A DNA stretch of 64,000 nt from Auanema rhodensis. Its lineage: Eukaryota > Nematoda > Chromadorea > Rhabditida > Rhabditidae. The translations under genes were made by a program, and so were the position numbers. Positions 33,853 through 45,181 of the stretch are shown here, piece by piece; the stretch's first letter is position 1, and each line of letters opens with the position of its first letter. The notes under the pieces were generated by a model. It made no database searches, had not been told where the DNA came from, and saw nothing but the letters and a program-made list of their open reading frames with translations. Location of the stretch: the NCBI GenBank assembly GCA_964057225.1, contig OZ059896.1, forward strand, positions 12,446,501 through 12,510,500. The letters are read 5' to 3'.

Positions 33853-34910
33853 ATAGGTCGAGCCCGTTCTGTACAAAAAATGAAAACTCGTTTGACCCAT
33901 ATGACTAATGTCCACAAGGTGAATACAAGTAATGATTAAGCATAACAAATAACAAAGTTTACAAGAGAATGTTGGAAAAATCTAATCAATGAATTGAAGT
34001 AATAGAACAAAACCTTGGAAAACAATAGCAGACTTCTCAGAGAAAAATCAATCAACAACAAAAAAGTGTTACAATCAGAAATGGTACAAAATAAAAAATA
34101 TTTCAACAATTTGAATTGGTCAAAAAAATCTACCTTCGAGAAATTGTGATGACTAGAATGGATGTTGTACGTTAGTAAGGTTTGACAAAATCCTTGTGTA
34201 CTTTCCTGTTTTTTCCTGTAATGGTTCGAACCACGACGAACGACCTTTGAACTGCTGCAACTAAATAAGGCCTTTCGAATGAAGGTGTTAGTTTGTTTCG
34301 TGTAGATATGACTTTTATCACTTTTATCATAACTAACTCATTAACCTGAATTTATTTATTTCTTATTTCTATTTCGTGTATTGTACCGTTGTTCATTTTT
34401 CTCTGTGCATGTTTCAATTCTATCTTTTACTATAGCAGAAGTGCTTTCCTTTTGTATTAGTGATCTATTGACAAAACCTTCTGTAGAATTGACTGGTTCT
34501 TCAGTTTGGAGATTATTTCCAGGCAAGTAGTGGTCAATAGGAAGTCTTGCATCCCGACCAAATAATACTATGTATGGACTAATAGATGTTGATGAGTTTG
34601 GTAACGTCTTGATTGCAAACATAACTTTGGGTAGGTGTAAATCCCAGTTAGTTTGTTGTTCATTCACGAATGAAATGACAGCTTTTTCTAAAGTTTTATG
34701 AAGTCTTTCAAATTGTCCATCAGCATTTTAATAGTATGGCAGTGTAGTAGTGTATTTAATTCTAAATTGCTTACACATAGCTTGAAATTCAGAAGACTAA
34801 AAGCTACTACCATTATCGGTCACCATACTCATTGGTGGTCCATATATGAAAACAAATCTAATTACAAACCTTTTTCTTGCTACTGTCGTGTCGTGTGGAT
34901 TAATTGTTTG
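33853..34910 (-). pseudogene. Gypsy LTR-like block and integrase, broken (U4)
   Basis: Same arrangement as 24903-25960: LTR-like block to about 34140, then the integrase C-terminus and core on the minus strand with the shared stops (longest clean part 34667-34356). Confidence 0.75.
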
Positions 34911-35326
34911 GATAGACTATAAGCAGAAAAAAATTTCCAGGGACAATGTCAGAGCACATGGATACAGTGGAGGCTGTTCGGAATGAACAGCTACAAAATC
35001 TTTTTGCTGATTTAGTCGGTAGATGTAAGGCGCTTTGATTTTCAATAACCAAATTTGAAATCAAAACTCATTACTCAGGCTCAAATTTTAAGAAACACAA
35101 ATTCGAGCAGTAAAGTAAAGTTAATGATATAACGACTTTTTTGCACTTTTTATGTTCGATATATATATATGTTCTTCTCTTTTTTTTTTTTTCGGGCAAA
35201 ACCGAATGCTTCGATCAATATTTTAAAAATAACGTAAAGAGATAAAAGAATTCATTATCATAACACAACAAAATACAGTATTAGTTATACGCTGACAAAT
35301 AATACAAAAAAAAGAAAAATAATAAG

Positions 35327-35676
35327 ATAGAGATGTATTGAGTTAAGACTAACATAGTTTTAAAGCAACCGATCTGGGTTAGTGCAAAAATAAATTCAAG
35401 TTATATGTATCTCATTTCGTAGGCATGGCTGGTTTAGGCTTTAGTCATTTGAATAGCTTGCACATGTTTAGCATATGTTTGCAGATTTGACATTGAAACA
35501 ATATATATACCAATTGAAATAAATTGAAAAAAACTAAGTTCTATGCTGCTTTATAGTGTAGTATAGAATTATTTTACAGGACTTAAGTTTTGGACAAAAA
35601 CTGTAGTAAATATGTGAAACATATATCGGCCAAAGCAAAAAGCTAAACTTGAAAATTCCGCCTTAAATTAAATTCG
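35327..35676 (-). repeat. Diverged SINE-like repeat next to the older Polinton
   Basis: Aligns loosely with 630-930: tagttttaaagcaac, atctcatt..gtaggcatggctg, gtttgcagatttgaca and gtgaaacatatatcgg..aaagcaaaaa occur in the same order and spacing. Only a trace of the tRNA head is left (gaaaattccgcc). It is clearly older than the copies in the units. Confidence 0.6.
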
Positions 35677-35718
35677 ACTCGAGGCCGCTTGGATTCATTT
35701 TAATATATTATTTACGTC
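35677..35718 (+). pseudogene. Older Polinton capsid gene, upstream fragment
   Basis: gaggccgcttggattc and tatattatttacgtc align with the segment of the major capsid gene at 43818-43846 (minus strand; encodes GGRLDSPNNILFTS). The same gene resumes at 52731 on the other side of the complete Polinton. The fragment contains a stop. Confidence 0.7.
35713..35718. repeat. Target-site duplication TACGTC (left)
   Basis: Direct 6-bp copy of 52725-52730. Six base pairs is the characteristic duplication made by Polinton integrase. Confidence 0.88.
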
Positions 35719-36955
35719 AGTAGAGAGCCATGCCGAATTTACTAACCACGCCCCCAAACAGTTGCTAAAAACATACTTTTGAGGGCGTCAGCTGCTGAAA
35801 ACATACTTTTGGGGGCGTCAGCTGTCAAAATCATATTTTCGGCGTCAGCTGTCAAAAATATACTTTTCCTCCCGAGGCAGGCTCTCGAGCCTGCGCATGG
35901 ATCAAAATGCATGATTTTTTTTTTTAAATTATTTTTTAATGTATTATTTTAAATGATTTTTTATTATTTATATATTTGTTAATTGTATTTGTAAATATTT
36001 TTAAAATTATTTCTTTTTAAATGTATTTTTAATATTTATATATGTTTTAAATATTATTATTTAATTATTTCTTTTTAAATATATTTTATATATTTTTAAA
36101 ATATTATTAAAGTTATCTCCTTTTAAATGTATTTTTAATATTTATACATTTGAATAAACTTTTTAATATATATTGTTTTTGTTTTAATTTATAAAATTTG
36201 AATATATATATAAAAGCTAATTAATATGTTCACCGTACCTCTTATGGGTTAATCAATGGAACTCATATCGAAGGTTAATTCGATAAGATATATTTTATAT
36301 ATTTATTTTTTAATTTTATTTGTTTATATTGTTTATAGTTTGTGTTTATTATAGTTTATAATTATTAATTTAACTTTTAAAAAGTTTGTTGTTTATCTAG
36401 GCGAACCATTTTGTTCACCGTACCTCTTATGGGTAAATCAATGGAACACATATCGAAAGTTAATTCGATAAGAACGATATGAAATACAAAAGTTAATGGA
36501 ACACATATCGAAGGTTAATTCGATAAGATCGTTAAAACAGGTGCCCTGACCCACACAAAAACCACATGGCAAACGTTTTGTTCATTAAAATATGATAAAT
36601 AGCTGTACACCACATGTACCAAGTTGCCTAATATTTTCAAATTACATGAAAGAATAGTTTAAAGAAATTGTTTTAAATTTTATATTAGTATATTCTAATA
36701 TACTAACTCAATAAAACACATATCGAAGGTTAATTCGATAGGATTCACAAACAATTGTGTTGTTTCCAATGGAACACATATCGAAGATTAATTCGATAAG
36801 ATCGTTAAAACAGGTGCGCTGCCCCACACATGTACCACATGGCAAAAGTTTTGTTCATAAAAATATGATAAATAGCTGTACAGCACAAGTACCCATAACG
36901 CTAAAGAATACTTACTATGCCAAGGGGTCATGGGTATATAGTTTTTAGTATCAAA
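35719..36955 (+). repeat. Left terminal inverted repeat of Polinton
   Basis: The outer ~570 bp (35719-36290) pair with 52090-52724. After an extra ~490-bp segment with more dyad sites, 36779-36955 pairs with 51890-52056. The tip has three to four imperfect ~30-bp repeats around ggcgtcagctg. A strongly AT-rich stretch (35910-36220) and a perfect inverted cctcccgaggcaggctctcg motif (35869-35888) follow. No genes. Confidence 0.9.
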
Positions 36956-37207
36956 AATGTTAATGGAACACATATCGAATATCAATTCGATAAGATTGGT
37001 GAAACAGATACGTTGACCCACAATAAACCAAATGGCAAAGCACTTGTTCATTAAAGTATAACAAATAGCTGTATAGCATATGCATCAAGATTTCTAATAT
37101 TCTCAAATTACGTGGAAAGAAGAGTATATAGAAAAAGTTTTAGTGTGTATATTACTAATATTCTAATACCCTAACTCAAAGAACACATATCGAAGATTAA
37201 TTCGATA
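36266..37207. promoter_or_regulatory. Seven-copy dyad array TATCGAA-N6-TTCGATA (left)
   Basis: 20-bp sites at 36266-36285, 36451-36470, 36506-36525, 36721-36740, 36779-36798, 36973-36992 and 37188-37207. Each has perfect 7-bp half-sites around a 6-bp centre (mostly ggttaa or gattaa) and most follow tggaacaca. Two more copies lie in the right terminus. The symmetry suggests a dimeric DNA-binding protein. A role in integration, replication or transcription is inference. Confidence 0.8.
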
Positions 37208-37441
37208 AGATTGTTGAAACAGTTGCGCTGACCACAACAATACATGCGTATTTATTAACAGCGGATTGGCAACTGCCACTGTTGACAGCTGTAATATGAT
37301 ACAATGTTGAGTGTTGGCAACATTGTTACGTGACAATAAAACAACTGACTGTTCTTGCAATGAAGTGTAATATAAATGTGTAAAATGAAATATGGATAGC
37401 TACCTCTCAGAGTTTGCATAATTTTATTCTGACAAGATACA

Positions 37442-40400
37442 ATGGCTGCTAACAGGTTGTGTTTTTTCCTATCTTTTTTTTTTTAATTAAAATATTTATT
37501 TTCAGTTATAAGCGTGTATGTGAAGATTTGGGGTTCGATTATGAGGAAATTTATCAACTCAGGTAATTTAACAATATTTTTAAAATATACATCTTTGTTT
37601 TTTTTTTTAGTAAGCGCATAAAACTTACCGAGAGTGGTGGTGTTGAGCTGTGTGACCCCGCAATAACCGCTTCCAATAGTGGTCCCTCGTCATCGAGGGT
37701 TATTGAAGTTATCACCTTGGATGACAGCGATAATGAGTAAGCTATCATATAATGAAAAAGCATGAAATTTTTTTTTTTCAGAGAATGGAATCCCGAGATG
37801 CCATCAACTAGTGGAGAACAATTAGGAGGCGGTTCATCCTTCAACGATGTTTGTCAAATAAAGGTACGAGCTTTTAACCTTTTTTTTTCATGTTACAATT
37901 CTTTTCACTCTATATCTTTTATTTGATTACATATCTTGAGCAATTTTGAATTCTGCCATCTATTTTTAAACAAATCATCATACATTTGGTGGCTTTTTGA
38001 AAAATAAAATAAAATCTTATCCCAAATCCATGCCATAATATCATTTATTAAATTTTTATTCATTAAAATACAATTAAATTTAAATATTTTGATGCTCAAA
38101 AACTGACACATTTAAATATTTTGTATTTTTCAAATCATTTCACTCCATCTCTTTTATTTAATTTCATATTTTAAACAATTTTAAATTTTTACCACTACTT
38201 CATAATTTTTATTTATTAAACTTTTTAATCATTAAATTAGACTTAAATTTAAATATTTTGATGCGCAAAAACAGAAACATTTAAATATTTTGTTTTTTCT
38301 AAACCATTTCACTCCATTTATTTTAAACAATTTTATATTTCTACCACTATTTCATAATTTCATTTTTTGAATTTTTGATCATTAAAAAAAAAAACATTTA
38401 AATTTCAATATTGTGATGCTCAAAAACTGAAACATGTAATTGATTTATATTTTCTAAGCCATTTCACTTCATCTCTTTTATTTAATCACATATCTTGAAC
38501 AAATTTAAATTTCTATCACTTTTTCATAATTTCGTTTATTAAATTTTTAATCACTAAAAAACATTTAAATTTCAATATTGTGATGCTCAAAAACTGAAAC
38601 ATTTTAATATTTTGTAATTTTTAAACCATTTCACTTCATCTCTTTTATTTATATATATTTTAAACAATTTTATAATTCTACTATTATTTAATTTTTATTT
38701 ATTAAATTTTTAAACATTAAAAAAAAATTGATGCTCAAAAACTGAAACATTTAAATATTTTGTATTTTTCTAATCGTTTTGAAACAAACTAAACATATAT
38801 TTGAAAACATTTCAATTAAATAAAAAATAACGACTATAACAAACAAAGAGACATAATAATTTTAAGCAAAAGATGAAACAATTCATATATATTCTTAAAA
38901 CTATATTTTTTTAAACTTTTAAAAATAAAAATTAAAAAAAAGCATGTAAACTGTTATAAATGTTGTTTATTATAGTGGTCACACCGGCGCATAAAACGCA
39001 CCGGTCGTTTTACCAACGTGGTCGTTCGATCGCTCACGTTCCCACACTTGGAAAATGTTGATGAACCAATGCATGTTATCATGCCGCGGTTATTCAACGA
39101 ATTCCTTGATCGTTGTCTTGCTGAAAGCGGTGTGCCTGATAAGCAAAAAGCCTTATTTTGTTTATCAATTGAGCACCCTTCCTTTGAAAAGGGCTCCATA
39201 TTTATGGACTTTCGTAGAAGGGAGCATCTGGATGGCGTAGTAATTATGAATGCCATCAGCAAGGTGCAGCAATCAAAACGAGAGGCTGTGATCAGCCAGG
39301 CAATGAATATTGAAATGTATGTGTTTGATGAAAGGCCAGCGCAGCCAAGCCTGATGCCGGGTGAAGGTAGAGTCGGGTATTATTTTGACCCCGAACTCAA
39401 AATACCTGGAACCATTGCCAACACTGACTCACATTGTCTGGCTAGATCAGCAGTTGTGGGAATGTGAAAAGCTGACGAGCTGGCCACTGAAGATGGCGAT
39501 GAGAAGCGAAGGCTGCAAAACCTTCGTCGCAATTACATCTTATTGCCAAATCAGCCACACCATATCAATTTATTAAATAGGTGTGGTATTTCTGTAGATT
39601 TACCAAATTATTATTTAATTCATTTAAACATTATTGCCAGCTGTAATACAAACTATAAGTTTGTAGTATATGCTAGACCGCCTGGACAGCGTATGTACAC
39701 TATCCAGAAAATGTTTAATGAAGCGGCTAGCAAATTGGTAACACTAGGTTACCGAAATAATCACTATGATTGTATTACAGCTGGTAGTCGTTCGAAAATT
39801 TTTGATGGTATTATATGTCAACACTGTAAGTTATCTTACAATACAGTGTTGCACAGATGTAAAGCCAAATGTAAAAAATGCCACACCTATAATTGTAATG
39901 CGATGGGGAATGTGGTTGAGAGTAGCGTGAGGTGTGATAGTTGTAGAGTTTTGTTTAAAACTCAACAATGCTTCGATAGGCATTTGCGAAAAGCCTGCCG
40001 AAAATTCAAGGTATTTTGTGAAAATTTAAAGTTGTACATAACAAGCTTAAATTCAGACATGTGTGGCGTGTGATCACTATCACATGGTCCGTGCTGATAG
40101 ACCGCACAATTGCAATGAAAAATTCTGCAAAAAGTGCGGTCAGACAAAGCCTGAAGAGCACTCTTGTTGTTGGGTTCCACCTAACGACAAGAAGAAGGCT
40201 CAACTAAAAAAGAAGCAAGAAAAGTTCAAGGTTTGTTTTTAACATCTTTACAAGTGTAATGCTTACTTGTTTAAGATTATATTTTATGACTTTGAAACAG
40301 TTGTGTTAAAAAACGGCACAAATGTTCATGAATATGCAGATGAACAATGGCCCAATATGGTTGTGTATAACAAATTTCGTGAAAGTTGTATAGATGCCAA

Positions 40401-43205
40401 TTCCTGTGAAAAATGCACAACCAAGGAGGGCCATTTTGGGTACCAACAAGGTGATAGTGAATGGTCTGTAACAGATCGTTTCCTTGATTGGTTACTCAAC
40501 TTTTCTGAGAATGATAATGCAATTGTGATTGCGCATAACGGATCGCGCTTTGACATACATTTCTTGGTGTCTAGGCTGATAAATCGTGGAATATATCCTG
40601 ACCCCATTTTAAATGGGACCAAGATTATTAGCATGGTTGTCAAGCCTTTAAGAGGTCAAAACTTTAACCATTTATGTTTTAAAGATAGTTATTTACTAGT
40701 GCCTTTACCCTTATCAGCGTTACCCAAGACATTTGGTGTACCTGATATGAGTAAAAGACAATTCCCATACCTCTTTAACCACCCAATAAATTATGGCAAA
40801 GTGCTACCATCCTTGCCACCAAAGCATTACTATTGTACTGCTAGAATGAAAGCAGAAGACCTTGCTTCATTCAATATTTGGTATGAGGAGCGTAATCAAA
40901 GTGTGTTTGATTTTGATGAGGAGCTTCTGGAATATTGTAGGACAGATGTCCGTATTTTAACCAACTGTATGAAAGTGTACATGAAGTTGGCCACCGCCAC
41001 CACTGGCTGGAATCCTGTCATACAATGTATGACATTCGCCAGTTTCTCTTTATTCCAGGCAAGTTTTTTAAAATACAAGCATTTTCAAAACTAGTATATT
41101 ACAGTTGAAAATGAACCACATTAAAGAGAACCAAGTGGGTATTCTGCCTGAGACTGGTTATTATGCCGGCCAGAAGCAGAGTATAATTGCCATAAAATAC
41201 ATAAAATGGTTAGAACACGGATTAGGCCGCCCATTAATGCATAAGCTTAATGGTGGTGAATTTGTTGTGCGAGTAGATGGCCAACGCTATCTACTTGATG
41301 CTTATGACAGTGTGGCTAATCACGGCTATGAGGTGAGTAATTTGTAATAAATGTAAAAAATGAAAAATTTTGTAGTTTAATGGCTGTATTTATCATGGTT
41401 GCCCCCAGTGCACCAACAAGACTGCTATTGCACCAGGCAGAAATGGTGAAACAATGGAAGAGGTAAGCAATACTTTTTTTAATCATTTTAAGCTGAAACA
41501 TTTAGGTTTATGAAAAAACCATGAAAAGGCTGGAGGCTATTCAAAGCCAGGGCATTAGTGTAACCACTGTGTGGGAACACGAAATTACTGCTCAAATGTC
41601 ATCAAATGATCAAATGGCAAATTTTATGAAGAACAATGAGGTTGTAATTCGATTGGCACTTCGAGATGCCTTCACCGGCGGCCGAACTCAAACATATAAG
41701 CTTCTGGCCCAAGCTTCGGATAGATACTCACTAGAGTATGTGGACTTTTGTTCACTTTATCCATATGTAACGGCATTTGATGCCTATTACCCTGTGGGTA
41801 ATCCTAAAGTGATTACTGAGGGCTTTGAGAGTTTTGAGGCATGCTGCCCATACAAGGGCCTTATGAAATGTGACGTGCTTGCACCCACAAATTTGTTGTA
41901 TCCTGTATTAGGAACACGCATAGGCGGTAAATTAATTTTTACAAACTGCCGCACATGTGCAAACAGTGGCAAAAATGTAACATGCCCGCACCAAGATGAT
42001 GAAGACGCTCGAAAGCTGCATCTGACTGTAACGCATGTAGAGCTCGAATGTGTCATACAGCGTGGCTACAAAGTGCTTCATGTTTATGAGGTTTGGCACT
42101 GGGATGAATGGCAGAAAGGAGGCCTATTCAAGGATTTTGTACAAAAGTACATAAAAATTAAGCAAGAGGCATCGGGCTGGCCTAAGCCAAATATGACAGA
42201 GGCTGAAAAGGTATGTGTCATGAAAAGTATGGCATTAAATAACATTTTACAGCTAAAATATCTCCAAGAGCACGAGGAGAACACTGGTGTTGCTCTGGAG
42301 AGCAGCAAAATTGAAAAGAATGCGGCCATGCGTAGCATTGCCAAACTACAGCTGAATAGGTATGTAAACTTTTAAAAATAAAAATTTACAAATTTGCTTA
42401 TAGTGTATGGGGTAAAATGGGTCAAAGACCGGATAAAGCCCAAACCAAGATTATTGGTGTTGAGGATCCTGAAATTGGTAGGATCATAACTGATCCTGCA
42501 AGGGAACTCACGGGCTTCAAAATTGTGGACGATGTGGCGTACTGTACAACAGTGCCAGAAGACTCACACTTGGCACCAGCGCCGTTTACAAATGTAGCCA
42601 TAGCGGCTTATACAACCGCTCATGCAAGGCTACTATTGTATAAGGCAATGGAAAAAATTGGAAAGAACTTGGTGTATACAGGTAATTTTATACTTTGTAT
42701 ACAATTTAAACGTACATCATTTAGACACCGATTCTCTAATTTATTTAAAATGCCTCGATCAGCCTGATCCAATTGAGGATATGAAGGGTGAATGGTTAGG
42801 TAAACTAACCTCAGAAATACCCGATGGATGGTCAATGACCAAATTTGTTTCACCAGCTGCAAAAGTTTATAGTTATGAGCTAGTAAATGCAGCTGGCCAG
42901 GTCAAGTATATCACCAAGGCAAAGGGAGTGGTAAGTATAAAAATATATTATTGAGAAACTTTTTAAAATTACAGACGCTGGACCACACGGCAGCCACCGT
43001 GGTAAACTATCAAAGTATGGAACGATTGGTTCGAGGACTCGTGATGGATGGAGAAAAATTGGTTTTAAAAACCAAAACAACGTTATTAAAGAGGCAGCTT
43101 GGTGCCATATCCACGATGGACATGACAAAGAGTACCAAGGTCGTAATGGATAAACTTTGTTATCTAGACGATTTTAGTACTTTACCCTATGGTTATTGTG
43201 AATAA
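37442..43205 (+). CDS. polB: Protein-primed DNA polymerase B (13 exons, one in-frame TGA)
   Basis: Self-synthesis polymerase of the Polinton. Exons: 37442-37455, 37506-37562, 37611-37736, 37782-37863, 38976-40010, 40057-40230, 40276-41058, 41105-41332, 41376-41462, 41506-42359, 42404-42681, 42725-42930, 42975-43205; all phases join, giving ~1384 codons. The N-terminal region has Cys pairs (CQHC, CKKC, CDSC; CVAC, CKKCGQ). Exonuclease motifs are FYDFET (~aa 499), AHNGSRFD (~587) and YCRTDV (~717). Polymerase motifs are DFCSLYP (~942), a split LNSVWGKMGQR (~1147) and YTDTDS (~1240). FNGCIYHGC (834-842) is typical of protein-primed family B enzymes. Introns are 43-50 nt except one of 1112 nt; intron 7 is GC-AG. 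A TGA at 39465-39467 interrupts exon 5 (codon ~257), so full-length product needs readthrough or the copy is dead. Assignment of the first four exons is supported by their conservation in the older copy at 53958. Confidence 0.9.
37864..38975 (+). repeat. Long polB intron with ~150-170-bp tandem repeat
   Basis: At least five imperfect units share gatgctcaaaaactgaaaca followed by tttaaatattttgta and accatttcactccatctctt (anchors near 38090, 38260, 38411, 38581, 38728). The older Polinton has the same intron with about two units (54610-54780). Donor gtacgag and acceptor tttattatag define the ends. Confidence 0.75.
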
Positions 43206-43343
43206 TTTTCAATATATTTGAATTTATAAATTTTATTATTGCGTGTATATTTGTATATGGTTGTATTTATAGATTTTTATGTATAGTTGTATTAATAAAT
43301 TTTATTCTTCTCATCAAATGTTTTAAAGAGTTTATTACATACA
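43206..43343. other. Convergent intergenic gap between polB and capsid gene
   Basis: 138 bp, AT-rich, with AATAAA-type signals on both strands (aataaa 43293-43298; tttatt for the minus-strand gene). It probably holds both polyadenylation sites. Confidence 0.5.
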
Positions 43344-44678
43344 TTACAAACTGGTATCAATATATGGAGCACGATTGTTGTCAATTGAAAGAATAGAGTC
43401 ATATTCTGCATAAACAATAGCATATAAACCCTCTTGCGGCGTTTGTTGACCAAATTCCAATTTCAGGGCCACATTACCTTGTCGTATAACATCAAATAAC
43501 TCGGACGAGTGTACAGTCGGTGAAATATCAAATACAAAAAATGTGAACCCAGCTTTATACATTGCTGGTGTAATACCATTGGATGAATCTGTACGACCAA
43601 GGCCCAAACCTTCCAACATGTCAATATATGCTGTGGCATAGGAAGAACGCCATTCTAAATTATAAGGGCGGGTAGGTATTACCCGATTGTTGAGCGTCAA
43701 GTATATATTTTTCAATTCAAACGGTTTAAAGTTGAATGGCGAATGTTTAAAAGTACCATTATAAGCGTGTGCGCCGACAAGACCTACTACAACACGTTTC
43801 GGTGTATGCGACGTGAATAATATGTTATTGGGTGAATCCAAACGACCTCCTTCTATGAAATAAGATCGCATTTTCACTGACGTCATGGGGTAGTGTATTC
43901 GTTCCTTTACAAGTTTATCTTCTATAGCCATAGCTAATCCAGCGTTTAGATCAAACTCTTGAATAAGCAAGTGCACATCGTTGATATCTATTTTCAGGTT
44001 TGGAAACTCCTCCATCATTGCAGCATCCTTGCTTTCATTATTCCATCCAAGTGTGTCAATTAAGAAATTATCACGGTTTGGATATGCAGTTAGCTCCATT
44101 TTTGAATAGTTTACAAACAGTCGTTCCTGATTGAATAAGTCGATACTGATGGGAGCAGCCATCTCACACAATATGCCATTTTTAACAAGCCCTTGTCGCG
44201 CTCTAAATCCAGGACTGGCTGCATTATCTATATATCTATCCGCATAATACCCTGATATGGCAAGTTTGCTCTCTTTAACATCGTTGCTATACATTAGAAT
44301 ATTCTCAATATATGTTTTGTAGGCATGATTTACGGTAGAGTCATACACGCTAACATCACCAATTTTTAAATGATACGAGTGTATCAAACTGGCTGCAAAT
44401 TGTTGGCATGGTGCAAAAACAAGGTTGTCTAGTACTGGATCACCGTTTGTGGTTACAATTTTGAATTTTACATTCAACCAACACCTTCTCAGATTAAGAA
44501 ATGATTTGGAATTTTGGGCTATAACAAATTACCATGGTCCTTGAGGAAGAAAAGTATTTTTTAAAGGAACTTGTACAGTACGAGTGGATTCAACACCTAA
44601 TGCCGACGCCGGTATGTCACTATAATTAATATTAGGTAAAAGGGCTTGTGCTGATTTTGAATCTATCAATTTAGCCAT
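43344..44678 (-). CDS. MCP: Major capsid protein (double jelly-roll), one in-frame stop
   Basis: 445-codon frame from ATG 44678, which directly follows the stop of the upstream pX-like gene. It is broken by TAA at 44531-44529 (codon 50). Downstream, the frame is open to 43344: NDVKESKLAISGYYADRYID, then IYLTLNNRVIPTRPYNLEW and AGFTFFVFDISPTVHSSELF in the second half. The R-P-Y-x-x-E/D segment followed by a C-terminal strand-rich region is characteristic of Polinton/adintovirus capsid proteins, which form hexon-like trimers. An alternative would be translation from an internal start after the stop, losing the N-terminal arm. The TAA is absent from any copy I can compare, because the older fragment lacks this region. 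Confidence 0.82.
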
Positions 44679-45131
44679 TTAAATACGATACGACCGCTCA
44701 CGAGTTATGCACAGACGCTTATGAGGTTTTGTGGTTTTGCGTCGTCGCCGCTTGCCCAAGCCGGTAAGATCTCGTATAGCCTGCCGGCCGGCTGTTTTAA
44801 GAGTTTGCTTGATATTATCGCCCTTGAGCACCCCATCAACAATTTCATTGCTAGTTTTTAGCAACTGGCCGCCAAGAGGTGAATTTACAACTGGACTATT
44901 GCTTACAGCACTGGATAATGCATTCCTTCCAGCATTGATGAGATTTTGGGCTATAGGTGATTGAATAATGCGAGGTAAAAACGATGCCAAAGTTGCCAGT
45001 ATACCACCCAGGCCATGACCTCTCTGCATACCACGTTTAAACATCATTCCACTAAATGGCGCCCCACCCATTTGTTGATTCAAAAGTGTTGTCCATTGAA
45101 TTGAGTTCAAGTCTAGAAGGAGGTGTGGCAT
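44679..45131 (-). CDS. pX/pVI-like basic minor virion protein
   Basis: 150-residue protein from ATG 45131 (a GTG four codons upstream is also in frame). It has a glycine-rich hydrophobic segment GHGLGGILATLASFLPRIIQ (~residues 43-62) and an Arg/Lys cluster GKRRRRKTTKPHKR near the C-terminus. This resembles the adenovirus pX/pVI-type core or membrane-active proteins common beside the capsid gene in Polintons. Its stop abuts the capsid ATG with no gap, so both are probably made from one transcript. Confidence 0.68.
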   Translation of the reverse strand: MPHLLLDLNSIQWTTLLNQQMGGAPFSGMMFKRGMQRGHGLGGILATLASFLPRIIQSPIAQNLINAGRNALSSAVSNSPVVNSPLGGQLLKTSNEIVDGVLKGDNIKQTLKTAGRQAIRDLTGLGKRRRRKTTKPHKRLCITRERSYRI

Positions 45132-45181
45132 ATTGAACCGCACGTGCGCAATACAAAAGTTACACTAGATCATTTTACTAA

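Larger units (their letters stand above)
6353..35326. repeat. Second-order inverted repeat P3 (arms 6353-14884 and 26356-35326)
   Basis: The right arm of P1 plus its outer flank (to about 14884) is repeated in reverse at 26356-35326. Outer positions sum to 41240 (13006 pairs with 28234, 13997 with 27243). Inner positions sum to about 41684 because the right copy has one more ~445-bp tandem unit. The 11.5-kb loop holds hAT, mariner, the gag/env LTR element and a third unit copy (21061-26356). Similarity stops abruptly near 35326, where a diverged SINE begins. Confidence 0.88.
27244..35326 (+). repeat. Repeat unit copy U4 (longest)
   Basis: Matches 1-5167 with a constant offset of 27243, then carries three tandem ~445-bp gag-start units, the gag-like gene, LTR-like block and reverse integrase, and ends in the SINE-body spacer at 35326. 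It has all the modules of a P1 arm in one uninterrupted 8.1-kb copy, so it is the best reference for the family. Confidence 0.9.

Noticed and set aside
36266-37207. CRISPR array reading of the repeated dyads
   Set aside because: Spacing is irregular (55 to 215 bp), the genome is eukaryotic, and the sites are symmetrical protein-binding-like motifs.
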